From the NCBI GenBank assembly GCA_023487615.1, contig JAMDBH010000093.1, forward strand, positions 1-5,634: DNA of 5,634 bases, in the 5' to 3' direction. This stretch comes from Gammaproteobacteria bacterium. Lineage in GTDB: Bacteria; Pseudomonadota; Gammaproteobacteria; SURF-13. Both the position numbers and the translations under genes were made by a program. This document shows, piece by piece, positions 1 to 4,403 of this stretch. The first letter of the stretch is position 1. Every line of letters begins with the position of its first letter. Below the pieces are notes generated by a model. It saw only the letters and a program-made list of their open reading frames with translations. It did no database searches and was not told the DNA's origin.

Positions 1-112
1 GCTGGGTGTGGCGATGCGGTCCAGGAACGGCTAGAGAGGGACCGCCCGGCGCAAGACGCCCTCGCCCACCGATCGGCCAGAGGCACATTCTGTGCTGGGG
101 CATCCCTCACAA

Positions 113-141
113 TTCCAGTTTGCATATTCTATTATTAATAA
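113..141 (+). promoter_or_regulatory. possible promoter region for the lipoprotein operon
   Basis: This AT-rich stretch in an otherwise GC-rich region contains -10-like hexamers, for example TATTAT at 130-135. It lies about 85 bases ahead of the first lipoprotein start. No good -35 hexamer sits 17 bases upstream (TCACAA at 107-112 is weak). The call rests mainly on base composition and position. Confidence 0.3.
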
Positions 142-143
142 CG

Positions 144-176
144 GCAGCCTTGTTCATTCGTGGAAACGAAGGCTGC
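144..176 (+). other. leader hairpin ahead of the lipoprotein operon
   Basis: GCAGCCTT (144-151) is complementary to AAGGCTGC (169-176). An alternative inner stem is TTCGT/ACGAA with a GGAA loop. Only three T residues follow (177-179), so it is a weak terminator candidate. It lies 44 bases before the start at 220 and could be the end of an upstream transcript or a leader or stability structure of the lipoprotein mRNA. The sequence does not decide between these. Confidence 0.35.
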
Positions 177-204
177 TTTGCGGCAGCCCCCTACATCTCC
201 AGCC

Positions 205-211
205 AGGAAGG
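205..211 (+). promoter_or_regulatory. Shine-Dalgarno AGGAAGG that fixes the start of the first lipoprotein
   Basis: AGGAAGG at 205-211 is 8 bases from the ATG at 220 but only 2 bases from the in-frame ATG at 214. It lies downstream of the further in-frame ATG at 160. The spacing therefore favours 220, which also places a clean signal peptide at the very N-terminus. Confidence 0.7.
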
Positions 212-219
212 AAATGCAC

Positions 220-732
220 ATGAATCGAGCCTTCATCCCGGTCACCCTTCTCGTCACACTGCTGTCGGCCTGCGGCAGCATGCCGATGACCCCAGCCGAA
301 TATCGCCAAGCCGCCAAGAGTGGCTCCCGCCTTTCAATGGTCGAGACGTTCGAGGTGAACCGCCCGTTTGCAGAGGTGGCGGGGACCTTGCAGAAGAAAT
401 CACCCGAGTGCCTGAGTTTCAGGCTGGGCTCGACACGCAAACCGATGATCGGCGGTAGCACCACCACACACTATTACGCGCGCACCAAGCAAACCGTCCT
501 GGTTTCCGCAAAGCGCGCCGAGCTGCACTTCCAGGTGCGGTATAACAATGTGGTGAACAAGGAACCTCAGGATGGCCGATACGTGCTCGTGGCGGATGCC
601 TATCCCGTCGGCAACGGCAAGACCCGCGTGGACATCTATCGGCGGACGAAGGCGGGGCTTCTGGCCCAGGCGATCAGGGGTTGGGCCTCTGGAGAGAATC
701 TGGGCTGCCCGGACCAGACAAAAATCCTGTAA
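220..732 (+). CDS. small secreted lipoprotein of unknown function (first of pair)
   Basis: This encodes a 170-residue predicted lipoprotein. From the ATG at 220 the N-terminus has Arg3, a hydrophobic core (about residues 4-17) and the lipobox L15-S16-A17-C18, so signal peptidase II cleavage and lipidation at Cys18 are expected. Residue +2 is Gly, not Asp, so sorting to the outer membrane is likely by the Lol rule. The mature part is mixed polar and hydrophobic with no transmembrane segment. Cys64 (in SPECLSF) and Cys163 (in GENLGCPDQ) are the only other cysteines and could pair in the periplasm. I recognise no named domain or catalytic motif; similar unnamed lipoproteins occur in gammaproteobacteria as far as I recall. 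It is followed 24 bases later by a second lipoprotein gene on the same strand, probably in one operon. Upstream in-frame ATGs at 160 and 214 are disfavoured by the ribosome-binding site. The lipoprotein call is firm; the function is unknown. Confidence 0.85.
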   Translation: MNRAFIPVTLLVTLLSACGSMPMTPAEYRQAAKSGSRLSMVETFEVNRPFAEVAGTLQKKSPECLSFRLGSTRKPMIGGSTTTHYYARTKQTVLVSAKRAELHFQVRYNNVVNKEPQDGRYVLVADAYPVGNGKTRVDIYRRTKAGLLAQAIRGWASGENLGCPDQTKIL

Positions 733-756
733 CCAGGGCCGCAGAGAGCTTTGCGA

Positions 757-1242
757 ATGCGCCAACCGGGCCACCCATTGATTGCGCTGTTGGCATTTGC
801 ATTCCTCATCGGCTGCACCGGCGTCAAGACTTACCCGAACCGCTTGCCGAAGAACCTGCACATCCGCACCCAGGTCAACGCCGGACCTGCCCTGACGAAT
901 GCGGGAGCGGAGTTCGATATCCACCGGGTGGATGCCGGCTGCAACACCCACTATCAGGGCCGGGTGTATCTCGACAAACCCCTGGTTGAGGTTGGCATCC
1001 CGCCGGGCGAACCGAGTTACCTGGACTTCATCTTCGCCAGCAAGGCGTTCCTTTCAACGACGACTCACGCGGTCCGATATCAAACCGTTCTGACACCGCG
1101 CGCGGATTACGAATACGACATTCAGGCGAGTTACGTTAAAGGCATCTACAACGTCGTGATTCGCGAGCGCCATCGAGGTAGCGGCGCGAGTCGGCTGGTC
1201 GAGCGTAAATCATTGAATGACTGCCACGCACGCAGACCGTAA
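757..1242 (+). CDS. small secreted lipoprotein of unknown function (second of pair)
   Basis: This encodes a 161-residue predicted lipoprotein. The chosen ATG at 757 has a purine-rich AGAGAG (743-748) 8 bases upstream; an in-frame TTG at 751 is possible but less well placed. The signal peptide runs over about residues 8-19 and ends in the lipobox L17-I18-G19-C20. Residue +2 is Thr, so outer-membrane retention is expected. The mature protein starts with a Pro-rich stretch (YPNRLPKNLHI) and then looks like a beta-rich globular domain. Two cysteines (Cys62 in DAGCNTHY and Cys156 in LNDCHAR) frame it, suggesting a disulfide. The stretch YEYDIQASYVKGIYNVVIRE near residues 115-134 is the most distinctive part. 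No enzyme motif is visible. It sits 24 bases after another lipoprotein gene and probably shares its transcript, so the two may act together in the envelope; this is inference from position only. Confidence 0.82.
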   Translation: MRQPGHPLIALLAFAFLIGCTGVKTYPNRLPKNLHIRTQVNAGPALTNAGAEFDIHRVDAGCNTHYQGRVYLDKPLVEVGIPPGEPSYLDFIFASKAFLSTTTHAVRYQTVLTPRADYEYDIQASYVKGIYNVVIRERHRGSGASRLVERKSLNDCHARRP

Positions 1243-1401
1243 CCCGTCCGGCACCGGCCTCCCGCGAATCGCCGCCGTGTGGGCGCCCGCCCTCCACCTC
1301 CACGAGCAACCGCAGGAAACGCCGGCGTCACCACGCCTGCTGGTGGGCGGACTCTCCGGCGTCGCGGGCCGGAAAAGGAAGATGGCACACCGGGACGGCT
1401 A

Positions 1402-1419
1402 AACCCGGGTTGCCGGGTT
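1402..1419. other. short hairpin in the convergent intergenic gap
   Basis: AACCCGG (1402-1408) pairs perfectly with CCGGGTT (1413-1419) across a GTTG loop. It lies between the end of the plus-strand lipoprotein pair (1242) and the end of the minus-strand DUF2892 gene (1483). There is no T-run on either side, so it is not a classical intrinsic terminator, although its location suits transcript ends. Nothing else recognisable was seen in 1243-1482. Confidence 0.35.
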
Positions 1420-1482
1420 GGATACGATGGGTAAGACCCTGCGCCCCTGAACGTCTTCGCGATCGTTCCGACCGCTTCGCGG

Positions 1483-1686
1483 CTACTGCCCCTTGCGTGT
1501 GGAAATCCCGAAGGGGACGTAGGTCGGGCACCAGCCGATGAGGCTCGTGACCAGAAACGCAACCGCCACGATGCCCAGCACCGCCGCCACCACGCCGCTG
1601 ATCTGACCGCCGAGATACAGGGCGACGATGACCACCACGACGGTCAGCCGGATGACCCGGTCGATTGTTCCCATGTTCGGTTTCAT
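1483..1686 (-). CDS. DUF2892 / YgaP-type small inner-membrane protein
   Basis: This encodes a 67-residue membrane protein. The start is placed at the ATG whose complement is 1684-1686, because GGAGG on the minus strand (within 1694-1700) is about 8 bases upstream; an in-frame ATG at 1692 is too close to it. The N-terminal MKPNMGTIDRVIR (Asp9-Arg10 and Arg13) is followed by two hydrophobic segments, about residues 15-27 and 32-50. The end, IGWCPTYVPFGIST with Cys53-Pro54, is the hallmark of DUF2892, the transmembrane domain otherwise fused to rhodanese in YgaP. No rhodanese domain is present. Many members have a second Cys after the final GIST; here Arg follows. The role of stand-alone DUF2892 proteins is unknown; links to sulfur or persulfide handling are suggested only by YgaP. 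A 29-residue membrane peptide is encoded 42 bases upstream on the same strand. Confidence 0.85.
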   Translation of the reverse strand: MKPNMGTIDRVIRLTVVVVIVALYLGGQISGVVAAVLGIVAVAFLVTSLIGWCPTYVPFGISTRKGQ

Positions 1687-1728
1687 GCGCATACCCTCCG
1701 TTTGCCACTGCGGGTTGAACGGCGCGAG

Positions 1729-1818
1729 TCAAAACAGCCACTGGAACAGCAGAACCAGCCCTATTATGACGCCGAGACAGACCAGGCAGGCAAGAATCAG
1801 CTTGACGGCTTTCGGCAT
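1729..1818 (-). CDS. putative 29-residue single-span membrane peptide
   Basis: This short reading frame begins with ATG (complement of 1816-1818) and ends with TGA (complement of 1729-1731). The product is MPKAVKLILACLVCLGVIIG then LVLLFQWLF: a basic N-terminus (Lys3, Lys6) followed by an uninterrupted hydrophobic helix of about 20 residues containing Cys11 and Cys14 as a CxxC pair, ending in aromatic residues. That is the pattern of a small N-in single-span inner-membrane protein. It lies 42 bases upstream of the DUF2892 gene in the same orientation, so co-transcription is plausible. Against it, no clear Shine-Dalgarno precedes the ATG (the upstream bases are GC-rich with only a weak GGG). 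No in-frame alternative start is available before the upstream TAG. I do not recognise a family. Confidence 0.5.
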   Translation of the reverse strand: MPKAVKLILACLVCLGVIIGLVLLFQWLF

Positions 1819-1953
1819 GACGATGCACCCGGCGGCGGACCCATCTCTAGGCTAACTCTCCCGGTTACAGAACCCAAGAGGGCGTCGCCCAAGCGCCCCC
1901 TAAGAGTGCCTGACAAAATGAACCAAGCTCGACACTCGACCCCCCCACCCCAA

Positions 1954-1976
1954 CCCTCCCCCTTCCAGGGGGAGGG
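1954..1976. terminator. perfect 10-bp hairpin in the left repeat
   Basis: Arms CCCTCCCCCT (1954-1963) and AGGGGGAGGG (1967-1976) flank a TCC loop. It is extremely stable and would read in both directions, but no T-run follows, so terminator function is only a possibility. It is downstream of the PRK-like gene (stop at 2099-2101) by about 120 bases. Confidence 0.35.
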
Positions 1977-1992
1977 AGAGGGAGGGGGTGCG

Positions 1993-2013
1993 GCCTATCT
2001 CATTTTGATAGGC
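1993..2013. repeat. second hairpin of the left repeat
   Basis: GCCTATC (1993-1999) and GATAGGC (2007-2013) form a 7-bp stem around TCATTTT. The right-hand repeat keeps only the inner five pairs (CTATC/GATAG), so this part has drifted in one copy or is under looser constraint. Confidence 0.6.
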
Positions 2014-2098
2014 GCTCTAAGCAGTCCTGTAGGCAGGAACCCAGTCCCACCGTCATCAACCGTGGAGAATTTTTACGAGGCCACCCCCGTCCCGCGCC

Positions 2099-3049
2099 TT
2101 ATACACCCGCCGCGGTCGCGCGCCGCTTCTCGATGAGGTCCGCCAGGATCGGCGCGCAGATGACCTCCAATGCATGGCTGAGCGCACCGCCGGGAATCAT
2201 CATGGTCGTCGGGCGCGTCATGCGCGAACCGGGAATGCGCTTCAGCAGGTCGACGAAGTCGTAGCGCCCGCGGTCGCGGAAGTGCACGACGAGGGCGGAT
2301 TCGTCCTCCGACGGCACGTCGCGCGCAATGAACGGATTGGAGGTATCCACCAGCGGAATGCGCTGGATGTTGATGTCGGTCAGGCCGAACTGCGGAATGA
2401 TGTAGTGGATGTAGTCGTCCAGGCGGCGCAGGATGGTGTCGACCGACTCCTCCGCCGAGCAGTGGCCGCGACCGCAATCGCGGTGGATCTTCTGGATCCA
2501 TTCGAGGTTGATGGCGGGGACGACGCCGATCAGCAGATCGACGTACTGGGCCGCGTCGATGCCCCGGGCGTTGACGCGCCGGTCGATCCCCGTCGGGAAG
2601 TGGCGCGAATCCACCTTGCGCCGGGTCCAGGTCTGCGCCACGACGCCGCCGTGCTGGCCTTCATAGAACAGCAGATCGCCGCCGTCCTTCAGCGGCTGCC
2701 ACGGCGTGAACTCGCCCACCGGCACGCCGAGCTCGGCGGCGCGATCCGCGTCGTGCGCATACTCGCGCGCCAGCCCGTTGCCGGTCTCGGAATAGGACTT
2801 GAAGAACGCCTCGAGCTCGGCGAAATGGTTGCACTCGGGACCGAACCACGAGATGTGTCGGCCGCTGGCGCGCGCCTGCTCCAGCTGCGCAGCGAACTCG
2901 CGTTCGGTATAGCGATGAAAGGCGTCGCCATGAACGATGGCCGCCTTGATCTCCAGCCGCCGGAAGACCGTCTTGAACGCGTGCCGGACGGTGGAAAGCC
3001 CGGCCCCATGAGCCCCGGTCACGGCGACGATTGGGTGCTTCAGCGGCAT
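2099..3049 (-). CDS. prkB-like: phosphoribulokinase-like protein (class I, PrkB type) with altered P-loop
   Basis: This 316-residue protein matches class I phosphoribulokinase along its length (ATP + ribulose 5-phosphate to ribulose 1,5-bisphosphate, cytosolic). Conserved parts: HPIVAVTG then the P-loop region (12-20); GDAFHRY with catalytic-type Asp42 and His45; SWFGPE (67-72); FTPWQPL (114-120); LFYEGQHGGVV with Glu130; NLEWIQKIHRD (181-191) with Arg194 after it; IIPQF; VDTSNPF; and a C-terminal VVHFR, then IPGGALSHALE. Oddities: the P-loop reads GAHGAGLST where the family has GSSGAGT[ST]T, so Leu replaces Thr18 and Ala-His replaces Ser-Ser. Position 49, usually Arg, is Glu. Residues 138-169 span 32 residues where the E. 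coli protein, as I recall it, has about 9, explaining a length above the usual 290. Start 3049 has GAAGG 9 bases upstream. No RuBisCO or Calvin-cycle gene is nearby and the gene is enclosed by inverted repeats. It is surely a family member; whether it acts on ribulose 5-phosphate is uncertain. Confidence 0.88.
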   Translation of the reverse strand: MPLKHPIVAVTGAHGAGLSTVRHAFKTVFRRLEIKAAIVHGDAFHRYTEREFAAQLEQARASGRHISWFGPECNHFAELEAFFKSYSETGNGLAREYAHDADRAAELGVPVGEFTPWQPLKDGGDLLFYEGQHGGVVAQTWTRRKVDSRHFPTGIDRRVNARGIDAAQYVDLLIGVVPAINLEWIQKIHRDCGRGHCSAEESVDTILRRLDDYIHYIIPQFGLTDINIQRIPLVDTSNPFIARDVPSEDESALVVHFRDRGRYDFVDLLKRIPGSRMTRPTTMMIPGGALSHALEVICAPILADLIEKRRATAAGV

Positions 3050-3091
3050 GGACGGGAACCTTCAGGCACTGAGGTTAGACGGGACTGTTCT

Positions 3092-3121
3092 CATATATCA
3101 TGTTCGCAATCCGGTTTCCAA
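3092..3121 (-). promoter_or_regulatory. candidate sigma-70 promoter of the PRK-like gene
   Basis: Read on the minus strand, TTGGAA (complement of 3116-3121) and TATATG (complement of 3092-3097) are separated by 18 bases. They would start transcription near 3085, leaving a leader of about 35 bases before the ATG at 3049. The -35 matches consensus at four of six positions. It is the only AT-rich patch directly ahead of this gene. Confidence 0.42.
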
Positions 3122-3160
3122 GCTCAGCGTCAGGAAACCTCTGACAGGCAAGTCCGTTGC

Positions 3161-3235
3161 CGTCATGCCAGCGAACGCCTACAGGGATGTAGGCGGTAGA
3201 GCGGCGCAGGAGCCGAAGCCGAAGCTGGCATCCAG
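3161..3235. repeat. palindromic repeat with an expanded, nested loop
   Basis: Outer arms ATGCCAGC (3165-3172) and GCTGGCAT (3224-3231) match the arms of the neighbouring 3251-3286 repeat in sequence style, within the context CCGTCATGCCAGCG ... AAGCTGGCATCCAGG. Between them are 51 bases instead of four, containing a further perfect hairpin, CGCCTAC (3176-3182)/GTAGGCG (3189-3195). It looks like a dispersed palindrome that acquired an insertion in its loop. It lies between the PRK-like promoter and the right-hand inverted repeat. Confidence 0.7.
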
Positions 3236-3250
3236 GAAATTCTTTAAAAA

Positions 3251-3286
3251 CCACTGGATTCCAGCTTGCGCTGGAATGACGACACG
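3251..3286. repeat. CTGGATTCCAGC-type dispersed palindrome
   Basis: ATTCCAGC (3258-3265) and GCTGGAAT (3270-3277) form an 8-bp stem with a TTGC loop, inside CCACTGGATTCCAGC...GAATGACGACACGG. This is the compact form of a palindrome widespread in proteobacterial intergenic DNA. It is in opposite orientation to the expanded copy at 3161-3235, with an A/T-rich joint (AAATTCTTTAAAAA, 3237-3250) between them. Confidence 0.7.
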
Positions 3287-3321
3287 GGGTAGAGCCGTTT
3301 GTTCGGAGATTCTTGACCTCA

Positions 3322-3424
3322 GAACGTCTATCAAAATGAGATAGGCCGCACCCCCTCCCTCTCCCTCCCCCTGGAAGGGGGAGGGTTGGGGTGGGGGTCG
3401 AGTGTCGAGCTCGGTTCATTTTGT
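3322..3424. repeat. right copy of the ~100-bp G/C-run-rich inverted repeat
   Basis: This is the inverted partner of 1913-2018. On the plus strand it runs from GAACGTCTATCAAAATGAG through C tracts, the hairpin arms CCCTCCCCCT (3363-3372) and AGGGGGAGGG (3376-3385) around a GGA loop, then G tracts, and ends CGGTTCATTTTGT. It begins 10 bases past the stop of the yebC-family gene, so for that gene it sits where a terminator would. The two copies enclose the PRK-like gene and its promoter. Confidence 0.9.
3363..3385. terminator. perfect 10-bp hairpin in the right repeat, possible end of the yebC transcript
   Basis: Arms 3363-3372 and 3376-3385 are identical to those of the left copy, with the loop complementary. 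The hairpin is about 49 bases past the yebC-family stop codon. There is no T-run, so any terminator function would be factor-assisted or simply stabilise the 3' end. Confidence 0.35.
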
Positions 3425-3433
3425 TAGAGGCTT

Positions 3434-4135
3434 TTAACCCGCCAGCCCCACGAACACGTTCTGCACATCGTCATCGGCATCGATGGCCTCCAAGAACGCC
3501 TCGACCTCGGCGCGCTCCGCATCGCCCAGCGTCACCGGATTCTTCGGCCGGTAACCCAGTTGCGCCGACTGCACGCTAAACCCATGCGCCGGCAGGGCGC
3601 GAGCGACCGCATCCAGCTCGGAAGGCTCGGTGTAGAACGTCGTGGCGCCGTTGTCGCCGGGCTCCAGGTCACTGGCGCCGGCCTCGATGGCGGCCGCCTC
3701 CGGGTCGGCTCCCGCGGATTGCGGAGTCGCCTCGATCATCCCGAGATAGTCGAAATCCCAGGCGACCGAGCCCGAAGTGCCGAGTTGGCCCTTGCGGAAC
3801 AGGATGCGGATGTTGGTGACCGTGCGGTTCACGTTGTCCGTCAGGCACTCGACGATCACCGGCACCCGGTGCGGCGCGAAACCCTCGTAAATGACCTTCT
3901 CGTAGGTCACGCCCTCATCCAACAGCCCGGCGCCCTTTTTGATGGCGCGCTCGATCGTATCCTTGGGCATGGAGGCCTTCTTGGCCTGCTCCACCACCAT
4001 GCGCAGCTTCGAATTCATGTCCGGATCGGCGCCGGCGCGCGCCGCGATCATGATCTCCTTGGCCAGTTTGGTGAAGACCCGGCCCTTGGCGGCGGCCGTC
4101 GTTTCTTTGATCTTGGTTTTCCACTGTGCGCCCAT
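3434..4135 (-). CDS. YebC/PmpR-family regulatory protein (MGAQWK-type second paralogue)
   Basis: This encodes a 233-residue YebC/PmpR family protein (TACO1-like), a cytosolic family described as transcriptional regulators and, more recently, as ribosome-associated factors that help at difficult peptide sequences. Family blocks are visible in order: N-terminal [66 protein letters not shown] (about residues 28-69); [28 protein letters not shown] (about 83-110); [17 protein letters not shown]; and C-terminal [24 protein letters not shown]. The MGAQWK start, rather than MAGHSKW, is characteristic of a second copy in gammaproteobacteria such as Pseudomonas, so the RuvC-linked paralogue is probably elsewhere. 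The length is slightly below the usual 240-250. GAGGA on the minus strand (complement of 4143-4147) lies 7 bases from the start. It is transcribed toward the PRK-like gene, but repeats and 384 bases separate them, so an operon is unlikely. Confidence 0.93.
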   Translation of the reverse strand: MGAQWKTKIKETTAAAKGRVFTKLAKEIMIAARAGADPDMNSKLRMVVEQAKKASMPKDTIERAIKKGAGLLDEGVTYEKVIYEGFAPHRVPVIVECLTDNVNRTVTNIRILFRKGQLGTSGSVAWDFDYLGMIEATPQSAGADPEAAAIEAGASDLEPGDNGATTFYTEPSELDAVARALPAHGFSVQSAQLGYRPKNPVTLGDAERAEVEAFLEAIDADDDVQNVFVGLAG

Positions 4136-4211
4136 GCTGACGTCCTCGCTAATCTTGATTTGCTTTCCGCGAATATCGGTACCCGACCACAGCCTCCATG
4201 GCCGGACACAT

Positions 4212-4217
4212 AGTATA
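4212..4217 (-). promoter_or_regulatory. possible -10 element for the yebC-family gene
   Basis: On the minus strand this reads TATACT, five of six matches to the -10 consensus, about 77 bases ahead of the ATG at 4135. The position 17 bases upstream falls in the GGCGG...CCGCC repeat and has no -35 resemblance, so the call is weak. Confidence 0.3.
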
Positions 4218-4220
4218 AAT

Positions 4221-4256
4221 GCAGGGCGGCTTAGCCGCGTAGCGACATAACCCGCC
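4221..4256. repeat. GGGCGGCTTAGCCGC...AACCCGCC imperfect palindrome
   Basis: The inner hairpin GCGGC/GCCGC around TTA (4226-4238) is followed by GTAGCGACATAACCCGCCG, the pattern of degenerate GGCGGGTTACGC-type intergenic repeats in proteobacteria. It sits just upstream of the yebC-family promoter candidate. Confidence 0.45.
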
Positions 4257-4282
4257 GATCAACCCGTCAAGACATCCGGCGG

Positions 4283-4314
4283 AATACGCTGCGTTACTCA
4301 GCCCAATACGCTGC
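4283..4314 (+). repeat. short direct repeat AATACGCTGC x2
   Basis: AATACGCTGC occurs at 4283-4292 and again at 4305-4314, a period of 22 bases (two helical turns). It lies between two palindromic repeats in a gene-free spacer. It may be a paired binding site or just part of a repeat remnant; no partner protein can be suggested. Confidence 0.5.
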
Positions 4315-4320
4315 TCAAAA

Positions 4321-4350
4321 CCTGTGGGAGCGGCCTAATGGCCGCGATGC
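4321..4350. repeat. REP-like palindrome (GTGGGAGCGGCC type)
   Basis: GCGGCC (4330-4335) pairs with GGCCGC (4340-4345) over a TAAT loop, preceded by CCTGTGGGA and followed by GATGC. This is the classic head and stem of gammaproteobacterial REP elements (GTAGGAGCGGC...GCCGCGA). It lies about 55 bases past the stop of the AT-rich membrane-protein gene and marks the edge of the AT-rich segment. Confidence 0.7.
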
Positions 4351-4403
4351 CTCGTCTAAATCTTCAGGTTATTGACTCTGAGGCGCACCCATTTCCACGG
4401 AGG

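Larger units (their letters stand above)
1913..2018. repeat. left copy of a ~100-bp G/C-run-rich inverted repeat
   Basis: This segment is nearly identical, in inverted orientation, to 3322-3424. It begins with ACAAAATGAACC, passes through a run of C tracts (C7 at 1940-1946, where the other copy has five), a perfect 10-bp hairpin and G tracts, and ends in a second hairpin, GCCTATC/GATAGGC. Only a few differences were seen: AACCAAGC versus AACCGAGC, the C-tract length, and GGCGCTCT versus GACGTTCT at the inner edge. Its position is 3' of the PRK-like gene. It resembles the C-run/G-run intergenic repeats scattered in many proteobacterial genomes. A role in ending transcripts from both sides is possible but not shown. 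Confidence 0.9.

Noticed and set aside
2..34. Possible last ten codons of an upstream gene ending in TAG
   Set aside because: The frame is too short to support any product, and other frames in the same stretch stay open, so the reading frame cannot be chosen.
160..219. Upstream ATG starts at 160 and 214 for the first lipoprotein
   Set aside because: They put up to 20 extra residues in front of a complete signal peptide and do not fit the AGGAAGG spacing.
6..458. Plus-strand open frame of 150 codons at the left edge
   Set aside because: It overlaps the first lipoprotein in a different frame, has no ribosome-binding site and shows no family resemblance.
1328..1828. Minus-strand open frame of 166 codons across the DUF2892 region
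   Set aside because: It overlaps the DUF2892 gene and the 29-residue peptide in another frame and has an Arg/Gly/His-rich composition with no domain signature.
1861..1900. Possible hairpin in the GGGCGTCGCCC / CGCCCCC stretch
   Set aside because: The pairing leaves a loop of one to three bases or needs mismatches, and there is no T-run; it is not better than chance in such GC-rich DNA.
2174..3199. Long plus-strand open frame (341 codons) over the PRK-like gene
   Set aside because: It is antisense to a gene with clear family motifs; the product is low-complexity and Arg/Ala/Val-rich, and its openness is a by-product of high GC.
3560..4213. Plus-strand open frame (217 codons) over the yebC-family gene
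   Set aside because: It is antisense to a well-recognised family member; the product has no recognisable motif and is Leu/Arg/Gly-rich, as expected of a shadow frame.
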